The notes under the pieces are model-generated. The model ran no database searches and had not been told where the DNA came from. It worked only from the letters and a program-made list of their open reading frames with translations. Below are positions 46,968 to 55,523 of a stretch of 64,000 nucleotides of DNA, piece by piece. Every line of letters begins with the position of its first letter. The first letter of the stretch is position 1. A program made the position numbers and the translations under genes. The DNA is from an uncultured Prevotella sp. (GTDB taxonomy: Bacteria; Bacteroidota; Bacteroidia; Bacteroidales; Bacteroidaceae), in contig CAKQMS010000004.1 in NCBI GenBank assembly GCA_934254985.1, forward strand, positions 62,001 through 126,000, written 5' to 3'.

Positions 46968-48083
46968 CTATAATTCAAAATCTATTCGTCTATCAGTAGG
47001 AATCGAAAATCTCCTACAAAAAGAATCAATCCTCTTTATATCATTCACGGAATGAAAACTAAAGTTCCATACCACATTATCACCCACAGAATCAATCACC
47101 TTCTCAAAATACGGCATATCAACCTTACTGAGAGAATGTCCAATCACCGTAATCTTCTTTATCATCGATAAAGATTCAAAGAAACTGCTATTATCCTCAA
47201 TGATACGTTTAGTAGGTTTCATGTTTGCTACATAATAATGTTCGAACCTATCCTTTGCATCTTGAGTAGCATAATATCTAATTGGCAATCTCCAATTGCC
47301 CTTAGATTCATCCTCTAAAAAATAAGCAAGATACGCAAGTTTGTCATTTGCGAAATAACGTCCCTTTGCATCCTTAAGATTAGGTCGATACCTCCTACGA
47401 TGTTCATTACGTTTAATCCACAACTCGAAATTTTCTTCATCATCAGCACTATGCCCTATCACCAAACTACCATATTTATCATGCCTACTTCCATGAATAT
47501 AATTTATTTGGTCATTAGGAATACCATACACAGATTCCAGAAAGTCAGTATAGTTGAACGTCAAGAAACAAGCATGCTTATCAATATCAAGCAGACGTTT
47601 TTTAAAACCCTTCTCATACTGCAACGTGTTTACCCATTTGTGCAACTGATACCTCATCTCAAAAGTACAAGTATGCAGCATATCAGAAATCTGATCAAGC
47701 CCTAAATAATAGTCACAATATCTGAAATCATCAGAATCCTCATCACAGTCAGGCAATACAATATCAAGAATATCAAAAACCTTCTCCCTATTCAAGTCCG
47801 CCAAATATTCTTCAAAACTATACCACAAGCTCTTTTCTGCCCAAGTTGTCTTCGGATAATTCCCGTCAAACGTACAACCTGTAGAAATCTCAAAACACTT
47901 CAAACTGTCATCAATACTATCGAAGCTATTATACAACGACTTCGGACCAAAATACAAATCGAAGGTAGCCAAAACCTCAGGCCTATGCCTCAATAAGTAC
48001 TTCCTAAAGTCACTATAAGAACATTTAGCCCCATGATAGCAATCAAAGCCGTTACCAATTATATATAAGTGTTCAGAATTCAT
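46968..48083 (-). CDS. AbiH family abortive-infection protein
   Basis: 371 residues. The N-terminus LYIIGNGFDCYHGAKCSYSDF is the AbiH signature (I-x-GNGFD-x-x-HG). CFLTFNYTDFLESVYGIP, then NYIHGSRHDKYGSLVIGHS, complete the family pattern. AbiH of Lactococcus confers phage resistance by an unknown mechanism. It lies at the end of a leftward series of methylase, unknown gene and HNH-like gene, which suggests an antiphage cassette. There is no membrane segment. Confidence 0.88.
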   Translation of the reverse strand: MNSEHLYIIGNGFDCYHGAKCSYSDFRKYLLRHRPEVLATFDLYFGPKSLYNSFDSIDDSLKCFEISTGCTFDGNYPKTTWAEKSLWYSFEEYLADLNREKVFDILDIVLPDCDEDSDDFRYCDYYLGLDQISDMLHTCTFEMRYQLHKWVNTLQYEKGFKKRLLDIDKHACFLTFNYTDFLESVYGIPNDQINYIHGSRHDKYGSLVIGHSADDEENFELWIKRNEHRRRYRPNLKDAKGRYFANDKLAYLAYFLEDESKGNWRLPIRYYATQDAKDRFEHYYVANMKPTKRIIEDNSSFFESLSMIKKITVIGHSLSKVDMPYFEKVIDSVGDNVVWNFSFHSVNDIKRIDSFCRRFSIPTDRRIDFEL

Positions 48084-48160
48084 TTGTAACTATATCCTTT
48101 GTTTGCGCAGATATACCTGTCTTCTTATGATTAGGAACAATCACAACACCCTTCATTGAC

Positions 48161-48711
48161 TCAATATAGTTTAGGATTTCTAATCTGCATTCTTAAATCA
48201 TCATAATACGAATCCGCTAAGAATGTATATCCAGTTTTTGCAAACAAGAGTAAATACGCATTCTTCAATAAAGCAGCATATATAAGCCTTTCGTCTCTTT
48301 TCAAAGGTATTTCTTGCAAATCTATTAGAGCGTTCTCTTTCAATATGTTTTCTCGATATTCATCCCAAATCTTGGGATTATTCCGTTTGGCATCTATCTC
48401 TAAAAATAGTTGACTATTAGCATCTATATGCAAGTTAACCCCTAATCTTCGCCCTTCATGAATCAAGTTTACCTTTCTGTCTGTCAAAGGAAAAAACTTT
48501 TTTGTTCAAAACCGACGATAGCATTCAGTAAGTTTACATCTATAGAATGTCCACACGTACTATTACAAGATCTACATGTTAAAGCAATTCTTTTACCACC
48601 AAGAGATGCTTGTGGCACATCTTCCTCTGTTAAGTTTTTCACAACTTCATCATCAGAAAAAGATTGCATACACAAAGGGCATTTGTATCTTTCATCCTGA
48701 ATGGCTTCCAT
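48161..48711 (-). pseudogene. HNH-like zinc protein, frameshifted
   Basis: The first part (from the ATG at 48711) encodes a zinc ribbon with CPLC (Cys11/Cys14) and CRSC (Cys46/Cys49) followed by NSTCGHSID. The second part (48161-48487) carries the rest of the protein in another frame. Adding one T to the run at 48491-48496 joins them as EQKSFFPLTDRKVNLIHEG, a natural-looking sequence of about 183 residues. HNH relatives usually read E-H-V-P before SLGG, but this one reads E-D-V-P, so the usual catalytic His is replaced. It may be a dead nuclease, a DNA-binding protein or a gene with an assembly error. Confidence 0.7.
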
Positions 48712-48771
48712 TGTAAACAAATATGCTGGTTGTTATGCATACTTTCTATATAAAGTTGCTTATTCATAAAT

Positions 48772-49425
48772 TTATGCTTTATGACCTTTGCTTATAACAA
48801 AGTCAAGTTCTTCAAAGAGGGTGTCGATGGTTTTGTATGCCCATTCCTGTATCCTTATTTCATCCCAACTTTTTTCATACGGATTAGAAGCGATATTATA
48901 GTCCATTGTCAGATGCATATCAGCAATGTCTATCCTTTCCTTTTTCTCTTCCTCATCTAAAGTGTTCTGGAAACCGCCTTGCAATGTATCCTCAAATCTC
49001 TTAGGCTGTTTTTATTCCTTTATTTCACTTTGTGAATAAGGGTGAAAATGCCAATGAGGTTGGGGATGCGGCATATCCTTTTTAGGTTCTTCTGTCCATT
49101 CTGCCCGAAACAACAACCTATCCATGTCAAACACCTGAAAAGAAACACTTGACACTACAAGCTTTTTCTTTTTTCCCATGTTTGTATAACCAATAGATGC
49201 GTACAAGTTGAAGCCTTCTCGAATAGCTACGATAGGAACATATTTTTCATGAGTGCCTACCATTTGGAATGTAGCGGAACTGGCATTATAGTCCCTAAGA
49301 GTATAGGAAATAGAATTACTTCCGTATTCCTCTTCCATATTCAAATTCTCATGTTGTCCGATTCTCCCCTTTAGCTTTTGCAGAACATCTCTAACAAGAG
49401 TTGGTGTATTTTGTTTAGCAGCCAT
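48772..49425 (-). pseudogene. Unknown protein linked to the methylase, interrupted by in-frame TAA
   Basis: The first segment (137 residues, from the ATG at 49425) overlaps the methylase stop by 11 bases and ends at TAA (49014-49012) after HFHPYSQSEIKE. The same frame continues without a stop for 80 residues, KQPKRFEDTLQGGFQ through DIADMHLTMDYN to VISKGHKA. This suggests one original protein of about 218 residues. I recognise no domain. His-rich PHPQPHWHFHP and the acidic-helical tail are its visible traits. A shorter native protein is possible, but the downstream frame looks coding. Confidence 0.6.
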
Positions 49426-51742
49426 AGAGTTCCCTTACTAAGTGTTCACATTTGTAATAGTCAAATCTAACTCCTTTTGCTATTTTCTTGCCATATCCAA
49501 TCAATAGCTGTAATGTGTAGTCCTCGTTGTCCGAGAACCTTGGCAATGGAATTTGGTCAACAAACTTCTTTTCCAAGTTAAACCAATTTCCGCCAGCCAA
49601 TTGTTTAGAATATATCGCCAACAGGGTGTTGAAATACTCTGATGACAATATGGCAAGATATGCGTAGAGATTGTCCCTTGGCATTTGGTAATCTTTGGGT
49701 AGCCATGCCAAACCTCTTTCTACAACAAATCGTCCTGACTCATCAATCGAGAAATTGGATGAATTTCCAAATTCAGCAGAAACTAACCTTACCCCAAGGG
49801 TAAATTGCCATTCACGTGGACGTGTCAATGCCCACCATTGTTTGATACCACCAGCACGAGAACCCAGAGATTCTTTTGAACCTATGATTTTCTGATAATA
49901 CGTAGGAACTTTATCTTTGAGTTCTTCTTCACTAAGAATGTTCAGTCCATTTTCATCGTATGGGAAGAACACGTATGAGTTCTCTTGAAGAATATTGTTT
50001 TGTAAACTGTCACTGTCAACTGACGGTCTAAAATAAGATCTTTCAGCCTCTTCCATTGCCAAAAGCTCTTGCTTCTTTATCTTGAACAAGCTGTTGTTTC
50101 CAGTACGACAGCCTTGTTTTACGCTAAAGACATCCTTGACACATTCCATCACACCACAAACGAGCAAATCGTCCAATGTCTTTTTCACCTGCATTTCTTT
50201 ATAAGACAGAGGCATCCAAACGTCATTGTTCAATACGCTTTTGGCTTCTTGCTGATAGATGCTTACATTCTCCATGTTCAACGGAGTAGCAGCACCATAA
50301 TCTATCATACGCAACTTCCGTAAGGCATCAGGCACAAGTTTTCCTTTATTGTCTGTCCACAACATAGTTATGCTTCCATCAGCATCAGCTCTAACTTTTG
50401 CCATTATGACACATACATCCACAAATGCTCTTTGGAAAACGAAACTTCCCAAACGACCAATATAGAAAGGCATAACCTTTTCTTTAGAAACTTTTCTGAG
50501 TTCCTTAGTTGAGTCATTTATCAAGAAAGAGGTCGGCATGACGCAGCCGATGATGCCATTCTCTTTCAAAGCATTTACCGCTTTCAAATAGAATACGCCG
50601 GAAAGATTTGGCTTTCCTTTTGGCATCAATTCCTTTACGGACTGTCGCTGTTCATCGTTCAACTGTTCCCAGGAACTATACGGAGGGTTCATGAAAACGA
50701 TGTCCACGTTAGGCCAATCATGTACAACAGAATCGTGTTCCTCAATATGCAATTCCAAACTGTTATTCCACTCTTCCTTTTCAAAGTGGAGTACGAAATT
50801 TGCAATATTGATAGCTACGGAAGACACATCCCATCCGTAAACTTTCACCTTGCCTGCAAATCCAAGGGTCTTCAGTTGGCGCAATGCTTCAACCAAGAAC
50901 TCCCCAGAACCACAGGCAGGATCCAAGATGGATATTTCCTCCTTGTCTTCAATATGACTTTCTTTTATAACCTTCTCGACTATAGAACGTGCCAAATAGG
51001 TTGGTGTATAGAACGCTCCCAATTTCTGAGGATTATAGGCATACTTGATGTCATAATTAGTAAACAAGCTCAACTGCGGATTGAATTTCGCAATATAGTT
51101 TGCCTCTTCAAAAAGTTGGCCGGCTGCATGACGTAGGAGTAAAGATACGTCAGGCTGAAAGCCATTCATACCTTCTCTCAGATGTTGCAGATGTTCTTCC
51201 ATAGAAGGAAGATTGCCCACTATATCAAAAGTATTGGTTGGCAGTCCTAAGGATGCAAGGTTATCATTACCGATACTGCCGCTATCCTTGATGGAAGCCA
51301 ACATGTATAACAGTGCAGTCATTGAACTTTCTGCACTATTCTCTTCACGCAGCCAATTCCTGATGCCACGAAATTCTTTCATAACAAAGGGAACAATACC
51401 TTCAACGGTAAGCACGTCCTGTTTTGGAGAAATGTACTGATAGAATTTCTCCATGTTATTCAGTACAAGGCTTTTGGAAATACGCTCAGGCGAGTTTTCC
51501 CCCACACTATACAACATAACATCATCTCCTGCCACACATATGTAATTACGCATGTTTGATGACCAAGCCTGTTGCTTGTAAGCATCAGCATCCATGTCTT
51601 GATTTTCAGAATAGTCAAGACAGAAATTGTTGATGTCACCATCCAACATTGCGTATTTAAGTACACCTGCATTTTGACAGTGAAGCAGATTCACTGGCAA
51701 AACACCTGTTTGCTTAGCCCAAAGAGATATATGTTCATTCAT
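49415..51742 (-). CDS. N6-adenine DNA methylase with target-recognition-like C-terminus
   Basis: Predicted to methylate adenine in a specific DNA site. 775 residues from the ATG at 51742. There is an N-terminal domain of about 230 residues, then GAFYTPTYLARSIV (about 242). AdoMet motif I is LDPACGSGEFLVEAL (about 273), and catalytic motif IV is NPPY (about 352). The C-terminal half (VFSVKQGCRTGNNSLF onward) resembles TaqI/Eco57I-type recognition domains. No nuclease motif is seen in the protein itself. A TATCTTTG box at 51774-51767 rules out the longer TTG start. Confidence 0.88.
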   Translation of the reverse strand: MNEHISLWAKQTGVLPVNLLHCQNAGVLKYAMLDGDINNFCLDYSENQDMDADAYKQQAWSSNMRNYICVAGDDVMLYSVGENSPERISKSLVLNNMEKFYQYISPKQDVLTVEGIVPFVMKEFRGIRNWLREENSAESSMTALLYMLASIKDSGSIGNDNLASLGLPTNTFDIVGNLPSMEEHLQHLREGMNGFQPDVSLLLRHAAGQLFEEANYIAKFNPQLSLFTNYDIKYAYNPQKLGAFYTPTYLARSIVEKVIKESHIEDKEEISILDPACGSGEFLVEALRQLKTLGFAGKVKVYGWDVSSVAINIANFVLHFEKEEWNNSLELHIEEHDSVVHDWPNVDIVFMNPPYSSWEQLNDEQRQSVKELMPKGKPNLSGVFYLKAVNALKENGIIGCVMPTSFLINDSTKELRKVSKEKVMPFYIGRLGSFVFQRAFVDVCVIMAKVRADADGSITMLWTDNKGKLVPDALRKLRMIDYGAATPLNMENVSIYQQEAKSVLNNDVWMPLSYKEMQVKKTLDDLLVCGVMECVKDVFSVKQGCRTGNNSLFKIKKQELLAMEEAERSYFRPSVDSDSLQNNILQENSYVFFPYDENGLNILSEEELKDKVPTYYQKIIGSKESLGSRAGGIKQWWALTRPREWQFTLGVRLVSAEFGNSSNFSIDESGRFVVERGLAWLPKDYQMPRDNLYAYLAILSSEYFNTLLAIYSKQLAGGNWFNLEKKFVDQIPLPRFSDNEDYTLQLLIGYGKKIAKGVRFDYYKCEHLVRELYGC

Positions 51743-51766
51743 TATTGTTATATGTATAATTCCTTG

Positions 51767-51774
51767 CAAAGATA
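51767..51774 (-). promoter_or_regulatory. Promoter -7 box of the methylase cassette
   Basis: The minus strand reads TATCTTTG, 24 bases before the ATG at 51742. Confidence 0.6.
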
Positions 51775-51838
51775 ATGAAAATCATCGAAAGAATATGCGA
51801 ACAAACGCTAATCTTAATTTATATTAAGATTGCAAACG

Positions 51839-52855
51839 TCATTTCAACCACTTCTTGTCATTATCCTCGAACCAGTCAGCAAGCGCTTCCTCAAAGCTCC
51901 ACTTAAACTGATAGCCGCAGTTTTTCAACTTCTCACCACAGATATTAGTAGAAATTTGGAGTTTCTTCACTCTCGCAGGACAGATACCCATTGGCGAACC
52001 AAGGAGCATGGCAACTCTTGCCATAGGCATGATAACCCAGTTAGGAATATCAGGAACAAACTGAGTTAAACCTGTTATCTTCTTCATAGCTTCAACAATA
52101 TGCTGAATGGTATAAGCAGGCTCAAAGCAACAGTTGTACAACTCCACACCATGCTCATGATGCTCCAGACGATAAAGCATGAAGCGAACCAACTCCTTTA
52201 CATAGATGCAAGCCTTGATGGTATCCTTTCTACCTGGATAAGCAAACTTATGACCACGGATAGCCCAATACAATCTGGTAAAATTACCATTCTCACCCTT
52301 TCCGAATACCACACCAGGACGAACGATAGTAAGCTGACGGTGAGCCGCATCACCATTCTGCCACTTCTCATGAATCTTCTCAGCTACCAACTTAGAGATA
52401 CCATATGCAGTATTAGGAGTAGGCAAGGTCGTCTCCTTCTTCAGTTCCTCAGCAGCGCCGTATGGTGCAATACTCGAAGTAAACACAATCTTCTTGATAT
52501 TCCACTTCTCAGCAAAAGCCACCACATTCTCTGCACCACGAATATTCGTTTCGAAATATTCATGATCCTCATGGCCTGGAGTACGATGAACAGCAGCAAA
52601 GTTGAAGATAACATCATCCTCAGTAGGAGTAAAGGGCAAGTTCTCGATAGGCTTGCGGATGTCATACTCGATGAAAGTAGACTGCAACTTCTGACCATCA
52701 CGCAAAGCTGGCTTGTAATCCTTTACTACCGGATTAGGAGTACCAGGCTTAACAATGTCGAGGTTATATACTTGGGCGTTAGGATAACGCTCCTTAATCA
52801 AATTTGTAAGATGGGTACCGATGAAGCCGGTACCGCCAGTAATAATATAGTTCAT
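51839..52855 (-). CDS. NAD-dependent sugar epimerase/dehydratase (SDR)
   Basis: Extended short-chain dehydrogenase of 338 residues acting on a nucleotide sugar. The Rossmann motif GGTGFIGTH is at the N-terminus, and the catalytic YGISK is in the middle after VFTSSIAPYGA. The C-terminal part (about 230-338) forms the substrate domain. It is the leftmost gene of the glycan block, 9 bases after a GT4 gene. The specific sugar reaction (4-epimerisation, dehydration or reduction) cannot be told from sequence alone. Confidence 0.88.
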   Translation of the reverse strand: MNYIITGGTGFIGTHLTNLIKERYPNAQVYNLDIVKPGTPNPVVKDYKPALRDGQKLQSTFIEYDIRKPIENLPFTPTEDDVIFNFAAVHRTPGHEDHEYFETNIRGAENVVAFAEKWNIKKIVFTSSIAPYGAAEELKKETTLPTPNTAYGISKLVAEKIHEKWQNGDAAHRQLTIVRPGVVFGKGENGNFTRLYWAIRGHKFAYPGRKDTIKACIYVKELVRFMLYRLEHHEHGVELYNCCFEPAYTIQHIVEAMKKITGLTQFVPDIPNWVIMPMARVAMLLGSPMGICPARVKKLQISTNICGEKLKNCGYQFKWSFEEALADWFEDNDKKWLK

Positions 52856-52864
52856 TTTATGTAT

Positions 52865-53995
52865 TTATCGGTTATAAACTTCTGTATAAATTTCCTCCAA
52901 TGCCTTGATGCGATTATCAATAAAGAAATCTGACTCAAAGTAAGAACGGGAATTCTTCTCCATTTCTTTACGCTTCTCATCATTCTCTATCAATTCATTC
53001 ATCTTTTCTACAAAGACCTCTTCCTTCAATGGCAATAAATAACCATTATAGCCATCTTTCACACAATCTTTGTTACCCAACACATCACTTGCCACGATAG
53101 CTTTACTCAAAGACATAGCTTCTATCACAGAGATAGGGAGACCCTCATAGAGAGAAGTCATGAAGTAAAGCATACTGCCCTTCACATACTTCAAGGTTTC
53201 CTCATGGCTTAGCCAAGGTAAGAGATAGAAAGTATCATCCATATCATACTGATGAATGAGCTTCTTCATATCTTCCAACATTGGAGAATAGAAGCCGACA
53301 CCCAGCAGATAGAATTTTATATCAGGATGCTTAAGATGGATTCCATGAGCGACTTCTACCATGAACAAAGGATTCTTCTGATAAGAAGGACGTCCGATGG
53401 AAGTGATATATCTTTCCCCGTCATTTGGCACAGGCAAATCCGTAGCCTCAATCTTGCCGGAAGAAACCAATGGCAGACTATCCGGCACGGCATTATTCCA
53501 AGCAAAAGCCTTCTTTTCATCGAAACCAACCACCTTAACACCCAATTCTCTTTCAGAGCCAGAACAAGCCAGAAGATAAGAGTTCAGCTTTGCAATCTTT
53601 TCCAACAAAAGAAATATCTGCTTCTTCTTGGCAGATTCTGCAGAGAGGAAAGAGAAGGCATGAGCTGTATAAACAACCTTTGTCCCTGTAAAGAAAGCAG
53701 CAAATCTTCCGATTACGCCGCCCTTTGCACTATGACAATGCACCAAGTCTGGTTTTTCCTTCTTGATGATTTTGATAGCCTGCATCACCGCCTTCATATC
53801 CTTTACAGGATTCAAAGCACGATACATATCTATGCTATACGTCTTAACCTGCTTGCCATGCCTCATATAAGGCTCGCTGTTATCATCCGCACCATTAACG
53901 ATAACGAACTTAAACTTGTCATTTGCCAAAGCTACAGTATTGCGAACATAAGTATCTATACCACTTTTGAGGTTGCCAATGTGAAGTATCTTCAT
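52865..53995 (-). CDS. Glycosyltransferase family 4
   Basis: GT-B transferase of 376 residues. The N-terminal domain has MKILHIGNLKSGIDTYVRNT and LVHCHSAKGGVIGRFAA, with VYTAHAFSFLSAESAKK typical of EPS transferases. The C-terminal donor domain has SIGRPSYQKNPLFMVE and the acidic motif SLYEGLPISVIEAMSLSKAIV. It overlaps the preceding GT4 by 4 bases (ATGA) and has a strong GGAGG site 10-13 bases before its ATG, unusual for this phylum. It probably builds a repeat-unit sugar. Confidence 0.9.
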   Translation of the reverse strand: MKILHIGNLKSGIDTYVRNTVALANDKFKFVIVNGADDNSEPYMRHGKQVKTYSIDMYRALNPVKDMKAVMQAIKIIKKEKPDLVHCHSAKGGVIGRFAAFFTGTKVVYTAHAFSFLSAESAKKKQIFLLLEKIAKLNSYLLACSGSERELGVKVVGFDEKKAFAWNNAVPDSLPLVSSGKIEATDLPVPNDGERYITSIGRPSYQKNPLFMVEVAHGIHLKHPDIKFYLLGVGFYSPMLEDMKKLIHQYDMDDTFYLLPWLSHEETLKYVKGSMLYFMTSLYEGLPISVIEAMSLSKAIVASDVLGNKDCVKDGYNGYLLPLKEEVFVEKMNELIENDEKRKEMEKNSRSYFESDFFIDNRIKALEEIYTEVYNR

Positions 53996-55176
53996 GCAGC
54001 CACCCTCCTTTCTTCACGATGGAGAGTGGTATAACTGGCAAATAGAATATTACATATTACCCCCCCCAGAATCAATTTATTAAACATTTCCATATGCTGG
54101 TTAACTACACGTTTTAAATCGTATTTTGCTATTGCTTCATTATAAGCATTCGATACAAGTTTATCTGCAAATTCTTTGTTTCCATATAACATTAATACAG
54201 ATTTTGCCATCAAATCTATATCATTTGGAGGTACAAGTATACCAGTTTCTCTATCTTTTATAATATCTACAGCCGCATCAACAGCAAAGGCTACAATCGG
54301 CTTTTTTGCCAACATATATTCTGGAAGAACTAAGCCAAAGCCTTCCCATCGAGAAGTAAATAAAGCTACATCAAAAAGAGAAGTATACCGAATAGCATCA
54401 GTTACTTCACCTGTAATAGTAAAACTATCTTGCAAATCATTGTCTTTGATTATATCTTCAATAGGTACATCGTCACTTTTACCACCAACAATAAGAAAGT
54501 ACGCATTAGGTATGACATCTTTTATTCTTTTTGCAGTCTTCACAAAAAGGTCTTGTCCTTTTTGAATGGATATTCTACCAACACTACCAACTACATAAGC
54601 ATTAGATGGAATTTCTAATTTATCTTTTTCCAAATGTGAATCAGATAGCAACTTCAAATTACGTTCTACATCTATACCATTTGTAATAACCACTAGTTTT
54701 TTAGCAGGAAAACATTTAGGTGTTGAATTTAACTCAAAGTTTGATATTATGATTATTTTATCTGTTAACCAAGAAAAAACGTATTCGATAGCCTTATAAA
54801 CAAAAGTCGCAATTTTACTACGATGCATATTAAAAGACCAACCATGCGGATTATACACAACCTTAGTCTTTGTTCCCAAGCAAGCAATTCTTCCATATAT
54901 GCCTGCTTTTGCAGAATGACAATAAACTATCTCTGGTCGAACTTCACGAACAATCTTCATGCATCGTAAAATTGTTTGTATATCATGTGGAGATATATTT
55001 CGACACATTGGAACTGTTATCACTTTATCAGCAAGAGCTCGAAAGTGGTCGGTATTATAATATTCCGAACCAAGAATTATCTGTTCGTACTCTTTACTTT
55101 TTAGTCCTTTTATTAAAGACTCTAAGTAGATGGTGACACCATAACCTGCGCTTTGTGCAATATGAAGTATCTTCAT
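53992..55176 (-). CDS. Glycosyltransferase family 4, G8 tract near 3' end
   Basis: 394 residues, paralogous to the next gene (MKILHIAQSAGYGVTIYLE, VYCHSAKAGIYGRIAC, YNPHGWSFNMHRSK). The donor domain contains VGSVGRISIQKGQDLFVKTA and FTSRWEGFGLVLPEYMLAKKPIVA. Its last about 24 residues follow a run of eight G (minus strand, 54067-54060). With seven G the protein would stop at once after LILGG. The extended frame ends in an ATGA overlap with the next gene, so the tract could set both the C-terminus and translational coupling. Confidence 0.88.
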   Translation of the reverse strand: MKILHIAQSAGYGVTIYLESLIKGLKSKEYEQIILGSEYYNTDHFRALADKVITVPMCRNISPHDIQTILRCMKIVREVRPEIVYCHSAKAGIYGRIACLGTKTKVVYNPHGWSFNMHRSKIATFVYKAIEYVFSWLTDKIIIISNFELNSTPKCFPAKKLVVITNGIDVERNLKLLSDSHLEKDKLEIPSNAYVVGSVGRISIQKGQDLFVKTAKRIKDVIPNAYFLIVGGKSDDVPIEDIIKDNDLQDSFTITGEVTDAIRYTSLFDVALFTSRWEGFGLVLPEYMLAKKPIVAFAVDAAVDIIKDRETGILVPPNDIDLMAKSVLMLYGNKEFADKLVSNAYNEAIAKYDLKRVVNQHMEMFNKLILGGVICNILFASYTTLHREERRVAA

Positions 55177-55301
55177 GCTGTTACCCTCCTTTCATTATTA
55201 TGAAGAGTTGCTTTATAACCAATTGATACCTGAACAACATTATCAACAATAGCTTTGAGAGGAACATAATTTGCCCCTTTATATTTAAATTTATAAATCA
55301 T
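55173..55301 (-). CDS. Small ORF (42 aa), possible gene remnant
   Basis: The ORF reads from ATG at 55301 (MIYKFKYKGANYVPLKAI) to TLHNNERRVTA and overlaps the following GT4 start by ATGA. Its last residues resemble the tail of that GT4 (TLHREERRVAA), and the encoding DNA carries the same GAAAGGAGGG ribosome-binding block. It may be the surviving end of a lost glycan gene or a spacer serving coupling. No function is claimed. Confidence 0.4.
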   Translation of the reverse strand: MIYKFKYKGANYVPLKAIVDNVVQVSIGYKATLHNNERRVTA

Positions 55302-55523
55302 ATTATTTTGTAGGTAAGAAATTCTATTATCTATTAAGAATTACCATAAAGAATTCACTAGAATTCTTCTCTATTTTATTCTTAATTAAACACAAGTAGA
55401 ATAGATTCTCCATTTACCATTATCTCAACTTTAATAGAACAAAAGACAATGGAAACGAAGAATAAAAAAATAGTAATCGATAAACAAAAAAGCATACTTG
55501 ACTTTCTTAGGAAGGCATTAATA

